Positions 33,714 to 41,701 of a stretch of 64,000 bases of DNA are shown here, piece by piece. Source of the stretch: Spinactinospora alkalitolerans. Lineage in GTDB: Bacteria; Actinomycetota; Actinomycetes; Streptosporangiales; Streptosporangiaceae. The notes beneath the pieces are model-generated. The model was given only the letters and a program-made list of their open reading frames with translations, was not told the DNA's origin and did no database searches. A program made the position numbers and the translations under genes. Location of the stretch: the NCBI RefSeq assembly GCF_013408795.1, contig NZ_JACCCC010000001.1, positions 3,720,001-3,784,000 on the forward strand, in the 5' to 3' direction. Positions within the stretch are counted from its first letter, which is position 1. Each line of letters begins with the position of its first letter.

Positions 33714-34717
33714 CGGCGCAGCAGCCGGACCAGGCCCGCCGCGGCGCCCGCGGCCGCCACCGCCGCGGCGGCGCCGACCAGGCCGTGGTGCTGCGAGGCC
33801 CACAACTGGGGGCTGCGCGCGTGCGAACGCTCGTCGAAGGCCCCGTGCGCGCCGTGGTCCGCTCCTTCGCGGTCGTCGACCGGCGCCCAGAGATTGGCCG
33901 GGCGGTCGGGGTCGCTGGGCTCGCCGGTCTGCTGCGAACCGTAACCGGTCCTGGCGAGGTAGCGGTCCAGCAGGCCGGGCGCGAGCCTGTCGGCGATCAG
34001 GGTGCCCACGGTCGAGGTCCCCACCCAGTACTCGCGGCGCCGCGGGTGGTCGGCCGCGTAGGCGACCGCCCGCGCGGCCACCTCGGGCTGGTAGATCGGC
34101 GGGACCGGCTGCGCGCGCTTGGGCAGCCGGGACAGCACCCAGTCGAACTGCGGGGTGTTCACCGCGGGCAGTTGCACCATCGTCACCCGCACGCCCGACC
34201 CGTCGTGCATGAGCTCGGCCCGCAGCGCCTCGTGGAAGCCCTGGATGGCGTGCTTGGCCCCGGAGTAGGCCGACTGCAGCGGCAGCCCCCGGTAGGCCAT
34301 CGCCGACCCCACCTGCACGACGGTGCCGCGATCGCGGGGCAGCATCCGGTTCAGTGCCGCCCGGGTGCCGTGCACGTAGCCGAGGTAGGTCACCTCGGTC
34401 ACGCGCCGGAACTCCTCGGGCCCGATCCGGATGAAGGGCGCGAACACGGAGGTGAAGGCGACGTTGACCCACACGTCGACGGGGCCGAGCTCCTCCTCGA
34501 TCCGGGCGGCCGCGCGCTCCACCTGTTCGTGGTCGGCCACGTCCACGGGCACCGCGAGCGGGACGCCCCCGGCGGCCCGCACGTCCTCGACGGCGCCGTC
34601 GAGCCCTTCCTCCCCCCGGGCCAGGAGCGCCACCGCGTCGCCCCGGGAGGCGAACTCCCGCGCGGCCGCCCGGCCGATCCCGCCGCTGGCTCCGGTCACC
34701 ACCACGACCTTCGACAT
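33710..34717 (-). CDS. Short-chain dehydrogenase/reductase with C-terminal membrane anchor
   Basis: 335 residues. The cofactor motif TGASGGIG (8-15) and catalytic Ser138, Tyr151, Lys155 (YSGAK) are intact; the usual NNAG is changed to NVAF. After the SDR core a polar linker (about 265-310) leads to a terminal hydrophobic helix, [19 protein letters not shown], which should tether it to the membrane. Substrate unknown. A GGGTAGC element lies upstream at 34779-34785, but its GTTT partner is poor. Its stop codon lies in repeat A2. Confidence 0.92.
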   Translation of the reverse strand: MSKVVVVTGASGGIGRAAAREFASRGDAVALLARGEEGLDGAVEDVRAAGGVPLAVPVDVADHEQVERAAARIEEELGPVDVWVNVAFTSVFAPFIRIGPEEFRRVTEVTYLGYVHGTRAALNRMLPRDRGTVVQVGSAMAYRGLPLQSAYSGAKHAIQGFHEALRAELMHDGSGVRVTMVQLPAVNTPQFDWVLSRLPKRAQPVPPIYQPEVAARAVAYAADHPRRREYWVGTSTVGTLIADRLAPGLLDRYLARTGYGSQQTGEPSDPDRPANLWAPVDDREGADHGAHGAFDERSHARSPQLWASQHHGLVGAAAAVAAAGAAAGLVRLLRR

Positions 34718-34848
34718 GTCCGAGGCTCCTCCCGCATCCGTCGTCCGAAACCGTCACCGCTCCGGGTTCGCGGGTCCGGCTACCCACGCGCCGCGCAAAG
34801 ATGCCCGCGGGCGCGGGACCGGCGGTCGGCGGCCGGTGATTCCCCGCG

Positions 34849-34873
34849 GTTCAAGATCCCCTCGGAGGGTAGA
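34849..34873 (+). promoter_or_regulatory. Stress-sigma-type promoter of the GAF-ANTAR gene
   Basis: GTTCAA begins at 34849 and GGTAGA lies at 34868-34873, with 15 nt between GTTC and GGTAGA (16 if counted from GGTT). Transcription would start near 34880, close to the ribosome site of the gene at 34898. Weaker match than the others. Confidence 0.55.
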
Positions 34874-34897
34874 GAACGGGGCCGGGAGGGGGGCACG

Positions 34898-35587
34898 ATG
34901 AACGACGCTCAACACGAGGAGCTCACAGCACTGTTCGCCGGGATCTCCAGGACCCTGCTGGCGCAGGACTCGGTCCAGGACGTCCTGGAGGAGATCGTCC
35001 GGCTGGCCGTGCAGACCGTGGAGGGCTGCGAGGACGCCGGCGTCCTGCTACTGGAGCGCAAGCACGGCTTCGAGACGCCGGCGGCCTCCAGCGAGCTGGT
35101 GCGGGAGTCGGACAAGGCCCAGTTCGAGTTCGACGAGGGGCCGTGCCTGGACGCCGCGCGGGAGGAGCGCAGCTTCCTGGTCGCCGACATGGCGCAGGAG
35201 ACCCGGTGGCCGCGCTACCGCTCGCGCGCGCTGGAGCTGGGCGTCGGCTCCATGATGGGCTTCGAGCTGTTCACCCGCAAGGGCAGCTTCGGGGCGCTGG
35301 ACCTGTACTCGCGCACGGCCAACGCCTTCGACACTCATTCCAGGGACATCGGCTGGGTGTTCGCCTCCCACGCCGCGCTCGCCCTCGCCGGCGCCCAGGA
35401 GAGCGCCGACCTGCGCACGGCGGTCCAGACCCGCCAGGAGATCGGCGAGGCGGTGGGCATCCTGGTGGAGCGCCACAGGATCAGCAGTACCCAGGCCTTC
35501 GACCGGCTCAAGAAGGTCTCCATGGATCGCAACATCAAGCTGCGCGAGGTGGCCCGCCACGTCACCTACACCGGGGAGATGCCGTAG
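34898..35587 (+). CDS. GAF and ANTAR domain antiterminator-type regulator
   Basis: 229 residues from ATG 34898, preceded by GGGAGGGGGG. Residues 20-165 form a GAF sensor (VQTVEGCEDAGVLLLE, FDEGPCLDAARE, GSMMGFELFTRKGSFGALDLY). Residues 165-222 form an ANTAR RNA-binding domain (IGEAVGILVERHRISSTQAF, then DRLKKVSMDRNIKLREVA). ANTAR proteins bind paired RNA hairpins and prevent premature termination. It stands amid stress genes and could link stress sensing to RNA-level control, including the candidate small RNA, but no target is shown. Confidence 0.93.
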   Translation: MNDAQHEELTALFAGISRTLLAQDSVQDVLEEIVRLAVQTVEGCEDAGVLLLERKHGFETPAASSELVRESDKAQFEFDEGPCLDAAREERSFLVADMAQETRWPRYRSRALELGVGSMMGFELFTRKGSFGALDLYSRTANAFDTHSRDIGWVFASHAALALAGAQESADLRTAVQTRQEIGEAVGILVERHRISSTQAFDRLKKVSMDRNIKLREVARHVTYTGEMP

Positions 35588-35641
35588 CGAGGTCTTTGAG
35601 CCGCTCGCGGTCGAGATCGGCGGGAGTGGGGCGCGTCGGGG

Positions 35642-36151
35642 TCAGCGCGCGTCCCCGGATCCCCCCGCAGGCCCGCCGCCGTCACCGTCGCCGCGCCCGT
35701 CGGTGTTGCGGCGCATCCGCCGCAGCACCAGGGCCAGCGTCGTCCCGAAGACGACGTGGGCCATGGCCATCACCCAGGCCCGCCGCGGCGCCTCGCGGTG
35801 GATGGGCGGCTGAATGCCCAGGGCCGGGACCCAGCCCTCGTAACTGGCCAGCCACACGACCATGGCGTAGCCGACGCCGAACACCGGCAGCGGGCGCCGC
35901 CGTCCGCTCAGGGCCCCGAACACCGTACCGGTGCCCGCGCCGAAGCCCAGGTGCGCCGCCACGGTCATCGGGTCCTCCCCCGGCCGGGGCCTGCGCGGTC
36001 CGCCGCCCGGCATGAACCGGCGCGCGATGAGCTTCGGGGGCTGGCGCCCCATGACCCCGGCCTTCTGGGCGGTCAGCATCACCGCACTCATGGCACCGGT
36101 GGCCAGCACGCCGGCGGCCGCGCCTTCGAGCGCCGATCTGACGAGCCTCAT
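35642..36151 (-). CDS. Small integral membrane protein of unknown function
   Basis: 169 residues with about four hydrophobic segments: SALEGAAAGVLATGAMSAVM, VAAHLGFGAGTGTVFGALSG, VFGVGYAMVVWLASYEG and WVMAMAHVVFGTTLALVL. The C-terminal 25 residues are Gly/Asp-rich. It resembles the DUF6789/DUF1440-type membrane proteins found near stress genes. GGGAGG precedes ATG 36151. Promoter at 36194-36219. Function not known. Confidence 0.8.
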   Translation of the reverse strand: MRLVRSALEGAAAGVLATGAMSAVMLTAQKAGVMGRQPPKLIARRFMPGGGPRRPRPGEDPMTVAAHLGFGAGTGTVFGALSGRRRPLPVFGVGYAMVVWLASYEGWVPALGIQPPIHREAPRRAWVMAMAHVVFGTTLALVLRRMRRNTDGRGDGDGGGPAGGSGDAR

Positions 36152-36193
36152 GAATGTCCTCCCTCACCGCGCGGGTCGCGCCACGTGCGACCG

Positions 36194-36219
36194 ACTACCA
36201 CCGCGGGACGGGTCCAAAC
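36194..36219 (-). promoter_or_regulatory. Stress-sigma-type promoter of the membrane-protein gene at 35642
   Basis: Minus strand: GTTT (36219-36216), 16 nt, GGTAGT (36199-36194). It forms a divergent pair with the promoter at 36257-36282. Confidence 0.72.
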
Positions 36220-36256
36220 CCCGGTTCCCCGCCGCCGTCGGGCCGCCGGCCCCGCG

Positions 36257-36282
36257 GTTTGGGGCCCCGGTTATTCGGTAGC
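36257..36282 (+). promoter_or_regulatory. Stress-sigma-type promoter of the DUF3140 gene
   Basis: GTTT (36257-36260), 16 nt, GGTAGC (36277-36282). Transcription would start near 36289, about 55 nt before GTG 36344. Confidence 0.75.
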
Positions 36283-36343
36283 GGGCCGCCGCACGAGAAG
36301 TGCGGCGCGTTCGCGAAGTGAACGAGTGAACGAGGAGGCCAGC

Positions 36344-36718
36344 GTGGACCAGGAGCACCTCGACCCGGCCACGGAGGAGCTGTGGCAGGAGTTCCACCGG
36401 GTCGTCAACATGAACGGCAACGAACTGCGCACGTGGCTGCTGACCGACGCCTCCGGCCAGGACGTCTTCGGTCCCGACCCCGACCTGGACGTCTCCGAGT
36501 CCGGACGGCGGATCCTGCACGTGGTCGACAAGCGCCGAGTGGACCTCACCCAGGAGGACGTGCGGACGATGCAGCAGGTCGTCGACTCGGTCCGCGACCG
36601 GCTCGCCACCCCCCGACCCGAGGACGACACATGGCGGCGCGAACTCATGCGCCTGGGCCACGACCCCCTGAAGGCCGACTCCCCCCGTCCCGACGAGGAC
36701 CCGGACGTGGGCGGCTGA
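36344..36718 (+). CDS. DUF3140 protein
   Basis: 124 residues from GTG 36344, chosen because GAGGAGG lies five bases upstream. TEELWQEFHRVVNMNGNELR and GRRILHVVDKRRVDLTQEDV are DUF3140 stretches. The C-terminal part, DTWRRELMRLGHDPLK, is also typical. It is small, acidic and soluble, with no known function. The ORF can be extended far upstream, but that part is antisense-like. Confidence 0.87.
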   Translation: MDQEHLDPATEELWQEFHRVVNMNGNELRTWLLTDASGQDVFGPDPDLDVSESGRRILHVVDKRRVDLTQEDVRTMQQVVDSVRDRLATPRPEDDTWRRELMRLGHDPLKADSPRPDEDPDVGG

Positions 36719-36730
36719 CCTCCGCTCGGG

Positions 36731-36761
36731 CGCCGGGCGCCACCGCAGCGGGCGCCCGGCG
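36731..36761. terminator. Bidirectional terminator hairpin
   Basis: CGCCGGGCGCC (36731-36741) pairs perfectly with GGCGCCCGGCG (36751-36761), loop 9 nt, between the convergent DUF3140 and metallophosphoesterase genes. Confidence 0.72.
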
Positions 36762-37496
36762 TCAGGCCGCCGAGGAGTCCGCGGCGGTGTCCAGGTGGTA
36801 GAGGCCGTAGGTGCGCCGGAGCACGGGCAGCGCGACGTTGCGCACCCGCACGCCCCCGGGCGTCAGCCCGCACTCCACACCGGCGTGGGCGTGGCCGTGG
36901 ACGCCCAGGCTCGCGCCCGCGTCGTCCAGGGCCTCGGCCAGCAGGTAGCTGCCGAGCAGCATGAAGATCTCCGGCGGCTCGCCGACGAGGGTCTCCTTGA
37001 CCGGCGAGTAGTGCATGAGGCCCACCTTGGTGTCGGAGTCCAGGCCGTGCAGGGCCTCGCCGAAGCGCTCGGCGATCTCACGCCCGTGCCGGACGAAGTC
37101 CTTGAGCTCCGGTTCGCCGAACTCGGTCGCGCACTTGCCGGCGAACCCGCCGCCGAACCCCTTGGTCCCGGCGATGCCCAGGCGCCCGCCGGGGCAGTCG
37201 ACGGTGACGCCGTCGCCCTCCAGGACGCTGATGCCCTCGGCGCGCATCAGCTCGGCCATCTTGTCCTGGGCGTCGGACTGGTAGTCGTGGTTGCCGAGCA
37301 CGGCGACCACCGGAACGCCCAGATCGCGGAACTCCTCGGCGACCACCCGCCCCTCGGCGACGGTGCCGTGCTTGGTGAGGTCCCCGGCGAGCAGCAGCAC
37401 GTCGGCGTCATCGGAGAGGTTCCCCAACTGCGCGCGGTACTGCCCGCGCATGTCCTCGTCGAGGTGGACGTCCCCCACGGCGGCGATCCTGATCAT
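36762..37496 (-). CDS. Calcineurin-like metallophosphoesterase
   Basis: 244 residues. Metal-binding motifs are all present: GDVHLD (Asp9, His11), LLAGDLTKHG, VVAVLGNHDY, and HYSPVKET and GVHGHAHAG in the C-terminal half. Members hydrolyse phosphodiesters of nucleotides or nucleic acids; the substrate is unknown. ATG 37496 overlaps the nucleotidyltransferase-BON stop by four bases, so the two are coupled and may work on the same molecule, one making and one breaking a phosphoester. That last point is inference. Confidence 0.92.
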   Translation of the reverse strand: MIRIAAVGDVHLDEDMRGQYRAQLGNLSDDADVLLLAGDLTKHGTVAEGRVVAEEFRDLGVPVVAVLGNHDYQSDAQDKMAELMRAEGISVLEGDGVTVDCPGGRLGIAGTKGFGGGFAGKCATEFGEPELKDFVRHGREIAERFGEALHGLDSDTKVGLMHYSPVKETLVGEPPEIFMLLGSYLLAEALDDAGASLGVHGHAHAGVECGLTPGGVRVRNVALPVLRRTYGLYHLDTAADSSAA

Positions 37497-38317
37497 GGCA
37501 GTCGCTCCTCCTCGGGCCGGCCGCCGATGTGGGCGACCGTCAACTCGTCGTGCACCTGGTAATCGGGGACCATCTCCCGGGCCACCTCGATGACCTTGCG
37601 CCGCCGTTGCGCGCAGGGCACCTCCCCGGTCAGGTAGACGTCGTCGCCGCGGACGTGCACCTGCACTCCCAGCTCGCCGGTGCGCGGATCCTCGGCCAGC
37701 GCCTCCTTCAGGTGGGTGGCCAGGTATTGCGGTCGTTCCTTTGACACGGCCGTCTCCTTCCTCGCTTCGATCACCTCCAGGCGTTCCAGCAGCACCAGGA
37801 AGGCGTGGGCGTAGGGCGAGTGAGAGCTCTCGCGGTACACCCGCTCCCAGTCCGCCTGCTCCCGCAGGGATCGGGCCGTCGCCAGCGGCCGGGCGAAGTC
37901 GCACTCGTGCTCGGTGAAGGACTCCAGCAGCATGATGAGCAGGTCGGTGGCGTCCAGCACCGGGACGTGGACGGAGTGGACCTTCAGCGACGACGCCCGG
38001 TCGAGGACCTCGCGGGTGACCGGCCGGTCGCCCGGCCGGTGGATCAGATCGACCAGCCGGTCGTCGTCGTAGACCTTGGCCAGCCAGTCCTCCACGGTGT
38101 CGGCGCGGCGCATCCCCGCCTTGGTCAGCACCTCGACCACCCGCTCCACGTCCTCGGGCAGTACCACGAAGTCGACGTCGTGGGTGGAGGCCTCCGCGCC
38201 CCGCGCATAGGCGGCGAAACTGCCGCTCAACGCGAACGGCAACTCCTCGGCCTTCAGCGTCGCGGCCACCCGCTTGAGGGTGGTCAGCAGCGCCTCCACT
38301 TCCGCCCCGTCGCTCAT
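37493..38317 (-). CDS. Nucleotidyltransferase-fold / BON domain fusion protein
   Basis: 274 residues from ATG 38317. Residues 1-185 resemble the minimal nucleotidyltransferase fold: GSFAAYARG at 32-40 with DVDFVV (acidic pair at 47/49), then DRLVDLIHRP and VPVLDATDLLIMLLESFTEHE. Residues 200-265 form a BON domain (YLATHLKEALAEDPRTGELG, VYLTGEVPCAQRRRKVIEVA), usually a lipid- or envelope-binding unit. I do not know this combination from a characterised protein. A short basic linker joins the two. Promoter at 38406-38431. Coupled to the metallophosphoesterase downstream. Confidence 0.8.
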   Translation of the reverse strand: MSDGAEVEALLTTLKRVAATLKAEELPFALSGSFAAYARGAEASTHDVDFVVLPEDVERVVEVLTKAGMRRADTVEDWLAKVYDDDRLVDLIHRPGDRPVTREVLDRASSLKVHSVHVPVLDATDLLIMLLESFTEHECDFARPLATARSLREQADWERVYRESSHSPYAHAFLVLLERLEVIEARKETAVSKERPQYLATHLKEALAEDPRTGELGVQVHVRGDDVYLTGEVPCAQRRRKVIEVAREMVPDYQVHDELTVAHIGGRPEEERLP

Positions 38318-38405
38318 CGGCGTCCCTTCGTCGCGTGCCGCCGCGTGGCCGCCGCGGACCGGGACGAGGGGTCCCGCCGCGCCGGAGTCCGATCGACGCA
38401 CGACC

Positions 38406-38431
38406 GCTACCTCCGGCCCTGACCTTCAAAC
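38406..38431 (-). promoter_or_regulatory. Stress-sigma-type promoter of the NTase-BON/phosphoesterase operon
   Basis: Minus strand: GTTT (38431-38428), 16 nt, GGTAGC (38411-38406). Transcription would start near 38399, about 80 nt before ATG 38317. Confidence 0.75.
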
Positions 38432-38445
38432 ATGGCGGTCCTCGA

Positions 38446-38471
38446 GTTTGAACGCCGCGGCGATCGGTAGC
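38446..38471 (+). promoter_or_regulatory. Stress-sigma-type promoter of the DUF1360 gene
   Basis: GTTTGAA (38446-38452) with GGTAGC at 38466-38471, 16 nt between GTTT and GGTAGC. It is divergent to the promoter at 38406-38431. The gene ATG is 210 nt downstream, so the leader is long; a GTG at 38483 is in frame but its sequence is Pro/Gly/Ser-rich and unlike protein. Confidence 0.72.
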
Positions 38472-38680
38472 GGAGTGCCCCAGTGGGAGCGAGTCGGCCG
38501 CGGACGAGCGGACGACGCGTGCGCGCCCCGTCCGATCCGCGCGGCCCTGCGCGGGCGGGCGGATCAGCCGCCTCCCCCGGCGGCGGGTCCGCCCCGGAAG
38601 TCAGCAAGGAGTCCGGACCCGGCGGAGCCGACGCGCCGCCGCGCTCGGATCACGACAACGGGAAAGGAGCCGGACCCGTC

Positions 38681-39205
38681 ATGGCGAAGATCGAAGAGGC
38701 CGCCCGTGCCGAGGAGCGCGCCTACGAGAACGGGGAGTCCCGCCCCACCGGCGCCTACCTGGGAACCATGCTCGCCTACGCCGCCGGGGTGGGCGTCATC
38801 GCCGCGGCGTCGCGAATCCAGGGCAGGCGGACGCCGCCCTCGGTCTCGCCCTGGGACCTGCTGCTGATCTCCGTCTCCACGCACAAGGCGTCGCGGCTGC
38901 TGGCCAAGGACCCCGTCACCAGCCCGCTGCGCGTGCCGTTCACCCGTTTCAAGGGGGTGTCGGGACCCAGCGAACTCCAGGAGGAGGTGCGCGGGAGCGG
39001 CGCCCGGCACGCCATCGGCGAACTGCTCACCTGCCCCTTCTGTGTGGCCCAGTGGGTGGCGACCGGGCACGTCGCCGGCCTGATCCTGTCGCCGCGGCTG
39101 ACCCGGCTGGCCGCGGCGACCATGACCGCCGTCGGGGCGGCCGACTGGATGCAACTGGGCTACGCCTGGCTGCAGCAGCGCACCGAGGGCGGCTCGCAGC
39201 AGTGA
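38681..39205 (+). CDS. DUF1360 membrane protein
   Basis: 174 residues. Hydrophobic segments include GAYLGTMLAYAAGVGVIAAA and VATGHVAGLILSPRLTRLAAA. SPWDLLLISVSTHKASRLLAKD and the CPFCVAQW motif (CxxC) mark the DUF1360 family, which in firmicutes is a spore-coat-related group of unknown activity and in actinobacteria a common membrane protein. GGAAAGGAGC precedes ATG 38681. Controlled by the stress-type promoter at 38446-38471. Confidence 0.87.
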   Translation: MAKIEEAARAEERAYENGESRPTGAYLGTMLAYAAGVGVIAAASRIQGRRTPPSVSPWDLLLISVSTHKASRLLAKDPVTSPLRVPFTRFKGVSGPSELQEEVRGSGARHAIGELLTCPFCVAQWVATGHVAGLILSPRLTRLAAATMTAVGAADWMQLGYAWLQQRTEGGSQQ

Positions 39206-39211
39206 CGCCCG

Positions 39212-39240
39212 CCGTGGCGCCGCCGGCGGCGGCGCCACGG
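39212..39240 (+). terminator. Terminator hairpin after the DUF1360 gene
   Basis: Perfect 13-bp stem CCGTGGCGCCGCC/GGCGGCGCCACGG with a 3-nt loop, directly after the DUF1360 stop and 26 nt before the hydrolase gene. It may end or attenuate transcription. Confidence 0.65.
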
Positions 39241-39266
39241 CACCGACCACGTGGAGGAGGCGACGG

Positions 39267-39926
39267 ATGGACGTCCGGGAAGTTACCGTGGAGACCGCGC
39301 AGGCCCGGTTGAACGGGGACCTGGTGATGCCGCCCGAGGCCTCGGGGGTGGTGCTGTTCGCGCACGGCAGCGGAAGCTCGCGTCGCAGCCCGCGCAACCA
39401 GGCCGTCGCCGACTCCCTGCACACGGCCGGATTCGGCACCCTCCTCTTCGACCTGCTCACCGAGGAGGAGGAGAGCGTGGACCGGCGGACGGCGGAGCTG
39501 CGCTTCGACATCGCGCTGCTGACCCGCCGGCTGACCGGGGCGGTCGACTGGCTGATCCGGCTGCCCGAGACCGAGCGGATGCCGATCGGGCTGTTCGGGG
39601 CGAGCACCGGGGCGGCCGCGGCCCTGGGGACGGCGGCGGTCCGCCAGGACCGGATCGGCGCGGTCGTGAGCCGGGGCGGCCGCCCCGACCTGGCCGAGGA
39701 GGCCCTCGAGGACGTGCGGGCGCCGGTGCTGCTCATCGTGGGCAGCTTCGACGAGGAGGTCATCCGGATCAACTACGAGGCCGCCGAACGTCTGCACACC
39801 CAGCACGACGTCCACCTGATTCCCGGCGCCACCCACCTGTTCGAGGAGCCGGGCACCCTGGAGCAGATGACGGGCGCCGCCATGGCGTGGTTCACCGACC
39901 ACCTCAAGGGCCGGGCGCACCGGTAG
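39267..39926 (+). CDS. Alpha/beta hydrolase, dienelactone-hydrolase-like
   Basis: 219 residues. VVLFAHGSGSSRRSPRN carries the oxyanion-hole loop, LFGASTGAAAAL the nucleophile elbow (Ser in GASTG), LLIVGSFDEEV the Asp and IPGATHLFEEPG the His. Relatives are small cytosolic esterases or hydrolases found beside phosphoribosyltransferase-like or stress genes. GGAGGAGG lies before ATG 39267. Substrate unknown. Confidence 0.9.
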   Translation: MDVREVTVETAQARLNGDLVMPPEASGVVLFAHGSGSSRRSPRNQAVADSLHTAGFGTLLFDLLTEEEESVDRRTAELRFDIALLTRRLTGAVDWLIRLPETERMPIGLFGASTGAAAALGTAAVRQDRIGAVVSRGGRPDLAEEALEDVRAPVLLIVGSFDEEVIRINYEAAERLHTQHDVHLIPGATHLFEEPGTLEQMTGAAMAWFTDHLKGRAHR

Positions 39927-40283
39927 CGGTGATGCGGCTCCCCGGTCCGGCCGCACGGCTCCCCCATGACCCGTGCGGCCGGAGCGGTGGGGCCCGGCGG
40001 TGGCTCCGTAAACACCGCCGGCCCGCTGCGGGAAACGACGTCCGCTCGAACAGCAGGGACGCCGGGCACCCGGTGGAGACGGCGGGGCCGCTTCGATCCC
40101 GCCTTCGCCCTCGAGTGCGGACGGCCCACTGCCCGCGCGCCCGCCGTTCATGCGTGCGCGCCGATGTTTTCTCGCGGCTCGCACCACGGCCGCCGACATT
40201 GGTAGATCCCGCGTGAATCGGGGATGATCGGCTTCGCGCGCTCACGCGCCGCACTGATATCGAACAGCCGTTAAGGAGCAGCA
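39927..40283. other. 357-bp intergenic region without a recognised gene
   Basis: It contains short Arg-rich frames only. A GGTAGA at 40201 lacks a correctly spaced GTTT partner. GATATC at about 40256-40261 lies 23 bases before the OsmC start and may be part of its promoter. AAGGAGCA is the ribosome site. Confidence 0.4.
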
Positions 40284-40709
40284 ATGCCTGTCGTTCGTAC
40301 CGCGCACACCCAGTGGGAGGGCACCCTCGCCGAAGGCGGCGGCACCGTGTCCTTCGACTCCTCCGGCCTGCCGGACCAGCAGGTGACCTGGAAGGCCCGC
40401 TCGGAGAAGTCCGAGGGGCTGACCAGCCCGGAGGAGCTCATCGCCGCGGCGCACTCCTCCTGCTTCTCCATGGCGCTGAGCAACGGCCTCGCCCAGGGCG
40501 GAACGCCTCCGCGGACCATCCGCACCCAGGCCGAGGTGACCTTCCAGGCCGGTGAGGGCATCAAGGGCATCCACCTGACCGTGCGCGCCTCGGTCCCCGA
40601 CATCTCGACCGAGGCCTTCGCCGAGGCCGCGGAGAACGCCAAGACCAACTGCCCGGTCAGCGTGGCGCTGTCCAACACCCCGATCACCCTGGACGCCGAA
40701 CTGGAGTAG
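40284..40709 (+). CDS. OsmC/Ohr family peroxide reductase
   Basis: 141 residues. Redox cysteines are Cys60 (AAAHSSCFSMALS) and Cys123 (KTNCPVSVAL), with the Arg/Glu that position peroxide in the family. OsmC-type enzymes reduce organic hydroperoxides in the cytoplasm using thiols. Over the first 40 residues it resembles the OsmC rather than the Ohr branch. TAAGGAGCAG precedes ATG 40284. It stands just past the stress island, with no shared promoter motif found. Confidence 0.94.
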   Translation: MPVVRTAHTQWEGTLAEGGGTVSFDSSGLPDQQVTWKARSEKSEGLTSPEELIAAAHSSCFSMALSNGLAQGGTPPRTIRTQAEVTFQAGEGIKGIHLTVRASVPDISTEAFAEAAENAKTNCPVSVALSNTPITLDAELE

Positions 40710-40718
40710 TCCGGGACC

Positions 40719-40847
40719 TCATCGATGTTCGACGATCGCGTTCGCACAGGGGGTCGGCTGTCGCAGTGCGCGCAAGCCGCCGGCGGCGCCGCGGGGCCGA
40801 GCCCTGGAGGTCCCACCCCGCGAGCGCGGCGGTCGCGATCCGATCAG
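40719..40847. repeat. Interspersed repeat family A, copy A3
   Basis: 129 bp. TTCGACGATCGCGTTCGC at the left and GCGGCGGTCGCGATCCGATC at the right form the imperfect terminal inverted repeat; the middle has GGTCGGCTGTCGCAGTGCGC. It lies 9 nt after the OsmC stop and is followed at once by a terminator hairpin. Confidence 0.8.
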
Positions 40848-40850
40848 AAG

Positions 40851-40896
40851 AACGCGGACCGGCCGCCGGGAGACCCTCCGGCGGCCGGTCCGCGTT
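40851..40896 (+). terminator. Strong terminator hairpin
   Basis: A 21-bp stem with one bulge (40851-40872 with 40876-40896) and a 3-nt loop, abutting repeat A3 downstream of the OsmC gene. Confidence 0.75.
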
Positions 40897-41026
40897 CCCG
40901 CGGCCCCGACGGGACCGGCGAACGCGCCTTGCCGCGCGCCGGTCCGCGTGGTCGTATGGCGTCCATGAGCACCGACCGCCCCGCGCAGCCCGTTCGGTCC
41001 CGGATCCGGCCGGAGGGGAGGAGGGC

Positions 41027-41701
41027 GTGACCGAAGCGCTCTTCGGACCGGAGCCGGTGACCGTCGCCCCGGGGGCGGTGCACGTCCCGGGCTGGCTGGA
41101 CGCCGACCGTCGGCGCGACCTCGTCCGGCGCTGCCGGGAGTGGGCCCGCGGGCCGGCCGGGATGCGCCGGCACCGGATGCCCCGCGGCGGGATGATGAGC
41201 GTCGAGATGGTGTCGCTGGGCCTGCACTGGCGGCCCTACGCCTATTCGGCGACGCTGCCCGGCGGTGAACCCGTCAAGCCCTTCCCGCCCCTGCTCGGTG
41301 AACTGGCCCGCGCCGACGTGGCCGCGGCCTACGGCGCTTCCCCGCCCGAGGACGCGCCGCCCTACGACGTGGCCCTGGTCAACTTCTACGCCGCCGGCGC
41401 CACGATGGGCATGCACCAGGACCGCGACGAACTCGCCGACGCGCCCGTGGTGTCACTGAGCCTGGGCGACGCCTGCGTGTTCCGGTTCGGCACGCCGCAC
41501 TCGCGCGGGCGCCCCTACACCGACGTGGAGCTGCGCAGCGGCGACCTGTTCGTCTTCGGCGGCCCGTCGCGGCTGGCCTACCACGGTGTTCCGCGCACCC
41601 GCCCCGGCACCGGCGATCCCGCCTGCGGGCTCGCCTCCGGCCGGCTCAACATCACCGTGCGCGCCACGGGCCTCACCGGCGCAGCAGGTCCCGGACGTTG
41701 A
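41027..41701 (+). CDS. alkB: AlkB-type 2-oxoglutarate/Fe(II) dioxygenase (alkylation repair)
   Basis: 224 residues from GTG 41027 after GGAGGGGAGGAGG. Iron ligands His130 and Asp132 (MHQDRDE) and His186 (AYHGVPR), plus Arg206/Arg212 (GRLNITVR) for 2-oxoglutarate, are all present. VALVNFYAAGATMGMHQD is the core of the family. The enzyme reverses 1-methyladenine and 3-methylcytosine damage in DNA. The 3' end overlaps the convergent gene at 41673 by 29 bp. Confidence 0.94.
   Translation: MTEALFGPEPVTVAPGAVHVPGWLDADRRRDLVRRCREWARGPAGMRRHRMPRGGMMSVEMVSLGLHWRPYAYSATLPGGEPVKPFPPLLGELARADVAAAYGASPPEDAPPYDVALVNFYAAGATMGMHQDRDELADAPVVSLSLGDACVFRFGTPHSRGRPYTDVELRSGDLFVFGGPSRLAYHGVPRTRPGTGDPACGLASGRLNITVRATGLTGAAGPGR

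Noticed and set aside
34779-34804. GGGTAGC with GCAT 16 nt upstream, in front of the SDR gene
   Set aside because: The -35 half does not match GTTT, so I did not count it as a member of the stress promoters.
37493-38317. Nucleotidyltransferase part as an MNT-type toxin-antitoxin component
   Set aside because: There is no HEPN partner gene, and the fold is fused to a BON domain under a stress promoter.
40166-40206. GTTT and GGTAGA before the OsmC gene
   Set aside because: The two halves are 31 nt apart rather than 15-16.
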